Shown here: positions 9,291 through 16,462 of the stretch, piece after piece
Layout: every line of letters starts with the position of its first letter
Numbering within the stretch: position 1 is the stretch's first letter
Assembly: GCA_902388495.1 (NCBI GenBank)
Contig: CABMPP010000020.1
Span: 8,208-72,207 of the forward strand
Direction of reading: 5' to 3'
DNA from: an uncultured Bacteroides sp.
GTDB lineage: Bacteria; Bacteroidota; Bacteroidia; Bacteroidales; Bacteroidaceae
Length of the DNA: 64,000 bases
Made by a program: the position numbers and the translations under genes
Notes under the pieces: model-generated
The model's input: only the letters and a program-made list of their open reading frames with translations
Databases searched by the model: none
Told to the model about the DNA's origin: nothing

Positions 9291-12200
9291 TTAAAAGTTA
9301 ATATTCAAACCTATATTATAAGATTTCATCAACGGATAAGCCAAGCTGGCACCCCAGTCACGTTCTTCACGTTCGGGGTCGGCATTCTTCAACAGAGAGT
9401 TACAGAATGTCAGCAAGTTGAAGCCATTCACGAAGATGCGGCAATCACTGATACCGGCTTTCTTAGTCAGATGCTTCGGCAATGTATATCCGAGTTCCAA
9501 ACTCTTCAGACGCAGGTAAGTGGCATTCGGGTTCCAGAAACTGATGGCACCGTCGCCCCAACTGTTACCATTATCTTTTGTACCGGTAAAGTCACGGCGC
9601 AAAGCAGGATACTTACCGGATACCCATTGAGTGGCAGGATTGTATGGGTCGTCTGTAGCATTCACTGTATGCCAACGGTCCATATACTTCTTCATCAAAG
9701 TCGGGTTGGTCTTGGAGCCGTAACCGAATACGTCGTCATTGGCATAACCAATTACATAACCGGCTGCTCCCTGAAGCAACATATTCAAGTCGAAGCTCTT
9801 ATAAGTCAAACCGATGTTCAAACCGAACTGATAAGGAGGATTGGCACCTGCACGACGGGATTCGGGCTTCATATCGTACATATCAATCACACCGTCACCG
9901 TTTTGGTCAACGATTCTGAAAGAACCCGGCAACATCATAGAGTTACCATTACCGCCACCATAAAGAGGAGCTGTCTCCAGTTCTTTCAAAGAGCTAAACT
10001 GACCGTCGTATTTCTGAATCCACATACCGCCTCCGCTGTGATCCCAGAAGCCACCAATGGTACGATGGTCTTTACCATAAAGCCAGCGGTTCATGGAACT
10101 GGTATAATCACCGTGCTCTACTTCCAGGAACTTCTCACGTACAAAAGTATAGTTGGCGCTTACCGAGTAGCTCCAATCTTTACCAATCTTGCCACGCGTA
10201 CCAAGTTCCAATTCAAAACCGATATTCTCGGTGGAGTTAATGTTCTCATCGGGGAAGCTGGCACCAAAAGTATTGGGAATATCCTGCAAGCGCTGAGCCA
10301 GAATACCTTCGTTCTTACGACGGAAAAGTTCTATCGTACCAAACAGCTTACCATTCCACAATTCTGCATCCAGACCGATATTGGCCGTCTTGGACACTAC
10401 CCAGGAAAGATTATCGAGTACTACACCCGGAGCCTGCATACCAATGACATTAGTATTGTAAAGCACATAACCGAACGGCTTGTTATCAGAATAGACATCA
10501 TCATGCGTAGCTTGTGTATAACCGGCTACATACTGGAAAGGATCGCCGGCATCATATCCGCTCTTTCCATAAGAGCCGCGCAACTTCAGGTTGGTAATGA
10601 AAGGCAGATTCTCTTTCATGAAGTTCTCTTCAGAAATACGCCAGCCGGCACTGAATGAGGGGAAGAATGACCAACGGTGTCCCGGAGCATAACGGTAAGA
10701 ACCGTCGTAACGGGCTACTACTTCCAGCAAATACTTGCCTGCATAGTCGTAATTGGCACGCATCAGGTAAGCAGCCAGACGGGTTTCTTTGCGATAACCG
10801 CTGTTAGTGGCAGTACTTGCGTCAGCCTGATTCAAGATATCATTGCTGAAGTAACCGGCATATTTACGGGCACCGACGAGTTCATCGTAACGACTGCCCG
10901 ACATTTCGGCTACAGCAGTCAGGTTCAGGTTATGCTGACCGAAAGAGTTCGTATAGTTGGCCTGCACACGACCGTATAATTTCTGGAAAATGCCCATGGT
11001 ATTGCTATAGTGGTCTTCACCGAAAGTCTTTGTAGGAGTATTCGTGAAATAGTCATACAACTGATAAGACTTCTGCAATTCTGAGTTATTGCGATTGTTT
11101 CCATTGAAAGAGCCGAGTATTCCCAGGCTCAGTCCCTTTACGAAAGGAACCTGCCATGTCAAATCCACATCGGCATTGTAAGTCAGTCCTCTGAAACGGC
11201 GATAACCATCCGCATCGATATCCGTCAGAGCAGCGGCATTCTTGCTTTCAGGTTGAATATCGGAATAGTGGTCGGTAGAACCCATGGCATAGGGACCTAC
11301 ACCGCGGTCGTTAACCAACAAGGTTTTGAATGTCCACTGGAAGTCTTCACGAGGACGTTGCGTACGGTCCCAACGACCGGACACCTTTACATTCATCGTC
11401 AGGCCCTTGGCCAGTTCGGCGGTCAAGTTGGTACGGAGGTTGTAACGTTCGTAGTACTGAACATTATTCTTCAGCAAACCGTTGTCGCGGTTGTAGCCGA
11501 AACTTACGAAATATTTCACTTTGTCGGAACCGCCGCGAACAGAAAGCGTATGCGATGTCTGGAAAGCCTGCTTATTCATGTACATATCCAGCCAATCCCA
11601 GTCCTGATAGCCTTCCACTCCATTTTTATACTTATCCAACACGTCTTGCGTGTAAGGTTCGGACTTCTTTCCGTTGCGTGCCATTTCGTTGGCCATTGTG
11701 CGGAAAGTGTAGGCATCTACAGTCTCTTCTATACCGGTAGCCTGCTTCATACCGAACAAGCCGGAATAAGAGATGCGTGTCTTCTCGGAAGCACCTTTCT
11801 TTGTGGTAACGATAATAACGCCATTAGCAGAGTTCATACCGTAAATGGCAGCAGAAGCATCTTTCAAAATAGAGATACTTTCGATGTCTTCGGAACTCAG
11901 CTGTGCCAGCTCGTCTTTTTCGCGTGTCACACCATCAATTACTACCAACGGGTCGCCGTAACCACGGATACTGATCATATTATCAAAAGTTCCCGGCTCA
12001 CCTGTCTTCTGACGAATCAACAGACCCGGCATCTTACCCTGGATGTTATTCACCAGATTCTCGGTCTTGGTAGTCTGGATGTCATCAGAATTGATAGCGG
12101 TAACGGCACCGGTCAGAGATTGTTTCTTCTGAACACCGTAACCCACAACAACTACTTCGTCCAGCATCTCGGCATCTTCCTGCAAGATAACTTTGACAGA

Positions 12201-12815
12201 AGTCTTTCCGCCTACGCCGACCGTCTGTGTCTTATATCCCACATAACTGATGACCAAAACAGCATCCTGAGCCACATTGCTCAAAATGAAGTTACCGTCA
12301 ATATCGGTAATCACACCCGTACCGGTACCTTTCACCTGAACACTGGCACCGATAACCGGTTCGCCGGAGGCATCCACAACAGATCCTTTGACCGTTATGG
12401 CTTGCAGGGTAGCCTGTACCCCTTCTGCACCTATCGCCTTATCATACAAGATTATATTACGATCTAATACCTTATAAGTAATATTCGTACCTTTAAAAAC
12501 CTCGTCCAAGACTTTGAATATAGTTTTGTTATTCGCTTTAACGGATACACGACGGTCAACGTCTACTTGTTTGTTGTTATAGAAGAATACGAACTCGGTG
12601 CCCTGTTCCAGTTCTGTCAATACTTCATCGACCGTCCTATTATTAAGAGTAATGTTCAACATTGTTTTTTGGGCATAGCCATCATTGGCAAATGTCATAC
12701 CGACCAAACAAAATAGCATAAAGAATGTACATCTCATAGCAAGAGGAATTTTTCTTATACCTCCCATCAGGACACTTTTTGCCCTAAATGATTGGATACA
12801 AATGTGTTTTTTCAT
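9291..12815 (-). CDS. SusC/RagA-family TonB-dependent transporter with N-terminal STN signalling domain (PUL 1)
   Basis: 1174 residues. After a long leader comes an STN (secretin/TonB short N-terminal) domain at about 50-125 (LNITLNNRTVDEVLTELEQGTEFVFFYNNKQV). It is followed by a CarboxypepD_reg-like domain (VKGSVVDASGEPVIGASVQVKGTGTG), the TonB box and plug (VVVVGYGVQKKQSLTGAV) and a 22-strand barrel ending in aromatic NINF. It imports oligosaccharides across the outer membrane. The STN domain is the known contact for FecR-type anti-sigma proteins, so this transporter should also report substrate to the fecR product encoded just upstream. It is followed by susD with overlapping or near-overlapping starts. 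Confidence 0.96.
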   Translation of the reverse strand: MKKHICIQSFRAKSVLMGGIRKIPLAMRCTFFMLFCLVGMTFANDGYAQKTMLNITLNNRTVDEVLTELEQGTEFVFFYNNKQVDVDRRVSVKANNKTIFKVLDEVFKGTNITYKVLDRNIILYDKAIGAEGVQATLQAITVKGSVVDASGEPVIGASVQVKGTGTGVITDIDGNFILSNVAQDAVLVISYVGYKTQTVGVGGKTSVKVILQEDAEMLDEVVVVGYGVQKKQSLTGAVTAINSDDIQTTKTENLVNNIQGKMPGLLIRQKTGEPGTFDNMISIRGYGDPLVVIDGVTREKDELAQLSSEDIESISILKDASAAIYGMNSANGVIIVTTKKGASEKTRISYSGLFGMKQATGIEETVDAYTFRTMANEMARNGKKSEPYTQDVLDKYKNGVEGYQDWDWLDMYMNKQAFQTSHTLSVRGGSDKVKYFVSFGYNRDNGLLKNNVQYYERYNLRTNLTAELAKGLTMNVKVSGRWDRTQRPREDFQWTFKTLLVNDRGVGPYAMGSTDHYSDIQPESKNAAALTDIDADGYRRFRGLTYNADVDLTWQVPFVKGLSLGILGSFNGNNRNNSELQKSYQLYDYFTNTPTKTFGEDHYSNTMGIFQKLYGRVQANYTNSFGQHNLNLTAVAEMSGSRYDELVGARKYAGYFSNDILNQADASTATNSGYRKETRLAAYLMRANYDYAGKYLLEVVARYDGSYRYAPGHRWSFFPSFSAGWRISEENFMKENLPFITNLKLRGSYGKSGYDAGDPFQYVAGYTQATHDDVYSDNKPFGYVLYNTNVIGMQAPGVVLDNLSWVVSKTANIGLDAELWNGKLFGTIELFRRKNEGILAQRLQDIPNTFGASFPDENINSTENIGFELELGTRGKIGKDWSYSVSANYTFVREKFLEVEHGDYTSSMNRWLYGKDHRTIGGFWDHSGGGMWIQKYDGQFSSLKELETAPLYGGGNGNSMMLPGSFRIVDQNGDGVIDMYDMKPESRRAGANPPYQFGLNIGLTYKSFDLNMLLQGAAGYVIGYANDDVFGYGSKTNPTLMKKYMDRWHTVNATDDPYNPATQWVSGKYPALRRDFTGTKDNGNSWGDGAISFWNPNATYLRLKSLELGYTLPKHLTKKAGISDCRIFVNGFNLLTFCNSLLKNADPEREERDWGASLAYPLMKSYNIGLNINF

Positions 12816-12856
12816 AATTTTGCATTGATTTCTAGTGAAAAAAATAAAGTTACTTT

Positions 12857-12876
12857 AATCTGTCGCCAAACAGATT
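12857..12876. promoter_or_regulatory. Inverted repeat upstream of susC
   Basis: AATCTGT-N6-ACAGATT, a perfect 7-bp inverted repeat, 42 bases upstream of the susC start. It could be an operator or part of the leader RNA. No clear TAnnTTTG box is present here, as would be expected if the adjacent ECF sigma drives this promoter. That role is inference. Confidence 0.35.
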
Positions 12877-12896
12877 TTCTAAAAAAGTACAGTTTT

Positions 12897-12930
12897 CATG
12901 CAGGAAAATGCGCCAACATTTTCTTGCATG
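12897..12930. promoter_or_regulatory. Hairpin between fecR and susC
   Basis: CATGCAGGAAAATG and CATTTTCTTGCATG form a 14-bp stem with one mismatch or wobble and a 6-base loop. On the minus strand no U-tract follows at once, so it looks more like an mRNA-stability or processing hairpin than a classic terminator. On the plus strand a T-run follows but no gene ends there. Confidence 0.45.
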
Positions 12931-12975
12931 TTTTTTTAACGTGTGTTCTTCTTCATTGAATCATTCTTTTAAGGG

Positions 12976-13989
12976 TTAATAAACTTCAATTACTTGTCTC
13001 TCTACATTTATATCTCCATCTTCTACAAACTTAAACCGTATGTTCGAAGATATATGGAAATTCTCCAATATACGTTCCAGCCGCTGTTTAGTGAATGTTG
13101 CTGTAAAAGAATTTTGTTTCAATGAAGGATTCTTCAATACAAACGTTACATTATATCGTTTGCTCAAACTCTTCAGTACCTCTTCAAAAGGAGTATTCCT
13201 GAAAATCAGGCATCCATCTTTCCAGCAAGTTTCTATATCTACATTCGCAGCCTTTACCACTACCTTTTTCCGGGCAATATCATAAACAACCTTTTGCCCG
13301 GGTTGTATCATCAGTTGTTCCCTCTTTTCCTTATTTATATAAGAAAAACCGACTTTACCCGATACTAACGTGGTTTGTACTGTCTCGTCTTCCTGATAAG
13401 CCTCAACATTGAATTCCGTTCCGTAAACTATTATTTCCGAACCGTTCAACGCATTGACCACAAATTGCTTTTCATCCTTCTTTACACTAAAAAAAGCCTC
13501 ACCAACTAATTTCACTTCTCTTTTTTCATCCGAAAACCGAGAAGGATATTGCAATGAAGACGATGAATTCAAAATGACTTTCGTGCCATCCGGCAGTTCT
13601 ACAGAAGTAGTCATTCCCGGATTCGTTTTGACTTCCATCATTTGTATCTCCTGGTTATCCTTACCAAAATAAAGGATGCACCACGATATTACCAAAGGGA
13701 TAAATAAAATGGCGGCCGCCCGTTGCATCCCTCTAAATAATACTTGATACCTATTAACTTTTTTCTGTTTCATCTTTCGATGAGTGTTCATCAAAGCCTT
13801 CCTTATATCCAACTTTGGTGATAGCTGCGCCATATCCGTAGCCAAACTCACCGATTGAATCTGTCGGGCTATCCTGCGGTTTTCATCGGAAGCCTCCAAC
13901 CACTCCTCTACCGAAGTTGTTTCTTCTTCCGTTGTTTCTCCGTCATAATAACGAAGAAGCAGTTCTTCCATCCCTTCTCTTTTTACCAT
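12976..13989 (-). CDS. FecR-family anti-sigma factor (PUL 1)
   Basis: 337 residues from MVKREGMEELLL. The frame is open further upstream, but that would overlap the divergent sigma gene and add an implausible hydrophobic leader, so 13989 is chosen. The N-terminal cytoplasmic anti-sigma region is at about 1-88, with a single membrane segment at about 90-108 (AAAILFIPLVISWCILYF). The FecR domain follows (TTSVELPDGTKVILNSSSSLQYP...REVKLVGEAFFSV), then a C-terminal DUF4974-type secretin-like domain (FRNTPFEEVLKSLSKRYNVTFV). It should hold the ECF sigma at the membrane and receive the signal from the STN domain of the SusC encoded next. Confidence 0.92.
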   Translation of the reverse strand: MVKREGMEELLLRYYDGETTEEETTSVEEWLEASDENRRIARQIQSVSLATDMAQLSPKLDIRKALMNTHRKMKQKKVNRYQVLFRGMQRAAAILFIPLVISWCILYFGKDNQEIQMMEVKTNPGMTTSVELPDGTKVILNSSSSLQYPSRFSDEKREVKLVGEAFFSVKKDEKQFVVNALNGSEIIVYGTEFNVEAYQEDETVQTTLVSGKVGFSYINKEKREQLMIQPGQKVVYDIARKKVVVKAANVDIETCWKDGCLIFRNTPFEEVLKSLSKRYNVTFVLKNPSLKQNSFTATFTKQRLERILENFHISSNIRFKFVEDGDINVERQVIEVY

Positions 13990-14094
13990 AAATTTTATTG
14001 CTAGCTTTACTATTAAGACAAACGAGGTAAAAAAACTCCTAAACAGAAATTGAAAAAATATTTTATACAGTGAGATTATAATAGGAAAAAAGGC

Positions 14095-14102
14095 TATTTT
14101 TG
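14095..14102 (+). promoter_or_regulatory. Probable -7 box for the ECF sigma gene
   Basis: TATTTTTG fits the Bacteroides -7 consensus TAnnTTTG and lies 23 bases before the ATG at 14126. The -33 element is not obvious. This suggests housekeeping transcription of the sigma gene. Confidence 0.5.
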
Positions 14103-14125
14103 TACAATAATAACAAACCCCTACA

Positions 14126-14716
14126 ATGAAGGACACTATATCAGAAGATACATCTTTATTATTTGCCATGCAGCAAGGAGACAGAAGCGCTTTTGATAGA
14201 TTATTCCAAAAATACTATGCCTTGCTCTGCACCTATTGTTACCGTTTCGTCAGATTGGAAGATGCCGAGGAAATAGTTCAAGATGTCATGCTGTGGCTTT
14301 GGGAGAATAGAGAAAGACCCGTCATTGAATACTCCCTTAAACAATATCTTTTCAAATCGGTATATCATCGTTCCATGACCCGCGTTGTGCAAAATGAAGT
14401 AAAGCAACGGGCAGATGCAGCATATTATGAAAGAATGTATGCTTCGCTGCAAGACGCAGATGTACTACTAATCAATGAATTGAGTAAACATATCCAAAAG
14501 GCAATAGATGAGCTGCCACCTTCCTATAAGGAAGCATTCATCATGCATCGCTTCCGCAATCTGAGTTATAAAGAAATAGCAGAAGTACTGGATGTTTCTC
14601 CTAAAACTGTAGATTACCGCATTCAGCAGGCTTTGAAAATACTGAGAGTGAAGTTGAAAGACTATCTGCCTATACTGCTTTCGCTACTGATGAATATTGC
14701 ATTGACAAAGAACTAA
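14126..14716 (+). CDS. ECF RNA polymerase sigma factor, Bacteroides expansion type (PUL 1)
   Basis: 196 residues. Sigma region 2 is at about 20-85 (FDRLFQKYYALLCTYCYRFV, DAEEIVQDVMLWLWENR) and region 4 at about 125-180 (AIDELPPSYKEAFIMHRFRNLSYKEIAEVLDVSPKTVDYRI). A short hydrophobic tail (LPILLSLLMNIAL) is typical of the Bacteroides expansion group. It is divergent from the fecR gene, with 136 bases between starts, whereas sigma and anti-sigma genes are usually co-directional. It is the likely activator of the PUL promoters, released by the SusC-FecR relay. Confidence 0.95.
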   Translation: MKDTISEDTSLLFAMQQGDRSAFDRLFQKYYALLCTYCYRFVRLEDAEEIVQDVMLWLWENRERPVIEYSLKQYLFKSVYHRSMTRVVQNEVKQRADAAYYERMYASLQDADVLLINELSKHIQKAIDELPPSYKEAFIMHRFRNLSYKEIAEVLDVSPKTVDYRIQQALKILRVKLKDYLPILLSLLMNIALTKN

Positions 14717-14749
14717 TCAGTACTTTGAAAGGGATTCTTTGGTTATCTA

Positions 14750-14843
14750 ATTCTCTGTTTAAAGCTTGCGAATATCCGTTCGCGCTGTGCGAATACATAT
14801 TCAAGCACTGTGAATATCCGTTCGCAAGGCTTGAACAGAGAAT
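14750..14843. repeat. Cloverleaf-like multi-hairpin repeat element
   Basis: The outer arms (14750-14772 and 14821-14843) are complementary at 20 of 23 positions, including ATTCTCTGTT and AACAGAGAAT. Between them are two copies of GAATATCCGTTCGC (the first a GCGAA/TTCGC hairpin) flanking a central hairpin GAATA-CA-TATTC. The whole can fold as a closing stem with three short arms. It follows the sigma gene by 33 bases. Confidence 0.7.
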
Positions 14844-14954
14844 AGTTACTAAAGAACACAACTTTTCTTCCTATAGTCCAGACTTTTTCTCTTAATGCCG
14901 AAGAACTTTTCTCTTTATATCCCTCTATATGAGATTTATGCATTTCATAATATA

Positions 14955-14972
14955 TCCTAAATGTATTTAGGA
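14955..14972. promoter_or_regulatory. Operator-like palindrome upstream of the ThuA/GH9 operon
   Basis: TCCTAAAT-GT-ATTTAGGA is a perfect 8-bp inverted repeat, 73 bases before the first start codon of the operon. No bound factor is known. Confidence 0.45.
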
Positions 14973-14999
14973 AAGACATCTTCTCCGTTGTCTTATTGG

Positions 15000-15014
15000 T
15001 AGATTAGTAATCTA
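15000..15014. promoter_or_regulatory. Second operator-like palindrome upstream of the ThuA/GH9 operon
   Basis: TAGATTA-G-TAATCTA, a perfect 7-bp inverted repeat, ends 31 bases before the ATG at 15046. By position it may overlap the promoter or the leader. Confidence 0.4.
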
Positions 15015-15045
15015 TTAAATATCTTATTAACTAAAAACACATCAA

Positions 15046-15531
15046 ATGAGAAAATTGATTTATCTGCTCTCCGTGCTGGCGTATACCCTCAACGCGCAAG
15101 CACAATTCTCGGTGACAGCCCATCAAGAAGGATGGAACAACATTCCCCCACAAGCCCAAAAGCCAGGTTTCTCCCTGCAACAGTCCGTACTTGCCAATAT
15201 GGATGGAGACGCTGCACTGGAAGAAGTCATGCTCTTCGGGCGGGATAACGGGCATTATCCCACGTTCGACCTCTTTAAAGCGTATTACGTCATCGTGGAC
15301 AATTACACCAAAGAGATTCAGTACATCTCGGACGAGATTTATGTTACCGACAAGTACAACATGCTGGTAGAAGACCGGAACAATGACGGAATCTCCGAAC
15401 TCTACATCTCCTACTTCAAAGACGGAAAGTTCAGCGTAGACGAGCGGGGCTATAATCTGCAAGCGACGCGTTGCTACGACCGCATCGAATGGAATCCTAC
15501 AAACAAGAACTTTAAATCCTCCACTAAATGA
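15046..15531 (+). CDS. Small secreted protein with FG-GAP/VCBS-like Asp-rich motifs, unknown function
   Basis: 161 residues. The signal peptide (MRKLIYLLSVLAYTLNAQA) is followed by two Asp-rich calcium-loop-like motifs, NMDGDAALEEVMLF and DRNNDGISELYISYF. These resemble single blades of integrin-like FG-GAP/VCBS repeats, but there are too few for a full propeller. First gene of a three-gene operon; its TGA stop overlaps the next ATG (ATGA at 15528-15531). It probably acts in the periplasm or on the surface with the ThuA-like and GH9 proteins. I recognise no named family. Confidence 0.65.
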   Translation: MRKLIYLLSVLAYTLNAQAQFSVTAHQEGWNNIPPQAQKPGFSLQQSVLANMDGDAALEEVMLFGRDNGHYPTFDLFKAYYVIVDNYTKEIQYISDEIYVTDKYNMLVEDRNNDGISELYISYFKDGKFSVDERGYNLQATRCYDRIEWNPTNKNFKSSTK

Positions 15532-16457
15532 AAACAAGAATCATTCTCTTAATAGCATTCCTTACTTATATAGGAATCTCCTCACCCGTACAAGCGCAGC
15601 AAAAGAAAGTAATCAAAACCATGATGATAGCCGGAGCAGACGGCAGCCACTACTGGGAAGGTGCTTGCGAAGCCATGAAGCAGATACTGGAGAACAGCGG
15701 AATGTTCAAAGTAGATTTTGCCTTTACTCCCAATTTCGGCGGAGACATCAGTACCTTCAAGCCCGATTTCCATAAATATGATCTGGTTGTCATCAACTAT
15801 GGTGGAGCCACATGGATAGAATCCGTACGGAAAGAATTCGAGAAATACGTTGCCAATGGCGGCGGGGTAGTCGTCATCCACTCCTCCGTTGTTCCGATGG
15901 CCGACTGGAAAGAGTATAATGAAATCATAGGCATGGCTGCCTGGGACGGTCGGAATGAAAAGGACGGCCCCTACCTCTACCTGAAAGACGGACAGTATGT
16001 ATACGATTATTCTCCGGGATATGCCGGCTACCACGGGCTGCAACACGAAACGGTGATAGAGCATGTCGTACTCGACCATCCTATACTGAACGGACTGCGC
16101 CCCCGGTGGAAACACTTCAAAGACGAAATTTATACCCGCCTGCGCGGACCGGTGAAGAATATGGAAATCCTGGCAACGGCCTTCGAGCGTGGTCGCCACG
16201 AACCGTTGATGTGGACCGTGAAGTATGGAAAAGGACGTGTCTTTGTCGACCTGCTGGGACATTGCGGCAATGATCCTAATATGATTTACTCCATGCTATG
16301 CACCGGTTTCCAGGTAACCCTGCTCCGTGGTTGCGAATGGGCCGCCACCGGTGCCGTTACCCAGGAAGTCCCCGCCGATTTTCCTTTGGAAGATACCTAT
16401 ACGCTGCGCCCGGAATTCAAAGCGCCTTTCCACGCATATCCCAATACTAAACCCTGA
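15528..16457 (+). CDS. Secreted ThuA-like domain protein
   Basis: 309 residues with a signal peptide (about 1-24, ending VQAQ). The rest is one ThuA-like domain (class I glutamine-amidotransferase-like fold): IKTMMIAGADGSHYWEGACEAMKQILE, YDLVVINYGG, YVANGGGVVVIHSS, LDHPILNGLRPRWKHFKDEIY and YGKGRVFVDLLGH. In rhizobia ThuA/ThuB act on trehalose through 3-keto sugars. Bacteroidota often encode ThuA-like proteins near glycoside-degrading genes, but the reaction of this secreted form is not established. It is translationally coupled to the preceding gene and followed by the GH9 gene after 5 bases, so the three products are made together. Confidence 0.85.
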   Translation: MKTRIILLIAFLTYIGISSPVQAQQKKVIKTMMIAGADGSHYWEGACEAMKQILENSGMFKVDFAFTPNFGGDISTFKPDFHKYDLVVINYGGATWIESVRKEFEKYVANGGGVVVIHSSVVPMADWKEYNEIIGMAAWDGRNEKDGPYLYLKDGQYVYDYSPGYAGYHGLQHETVIEHVVLDHPILNGLRPRWKHFKDEIYTRLRGPVKNMEILATAFERGRHEPLMWTVKYGKGRVFVDLLGHCGNDPNMIYSMLCTGFQVTLLRGCEWAATGAVTQEVPADFPLEDTYTLRPEFKAPFHAYPNTKP

Positions 16458-16462
16458 ATACA

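Larger units (their letters stand above)
14717..15045. other. 329-base intergenic region with nested palindromes
   Basis: No gene seen. It holds a 94-base multi-hairpin element (14750-14843) and two perfect palindromes (14955-14972 and 15000-15014) just before the ThuA/GH9 operon. No convincing TAnnTTTG box was found upstream of 15046. Confidence 0.6.

Noticed and set aside
13990..14169. N-terminal extension of the FecR gene
   Set aside because: It overlaps the divergent sigma gene and its promoter, and adds a low-complexity hydrophobic leader not found in FecR proteins.
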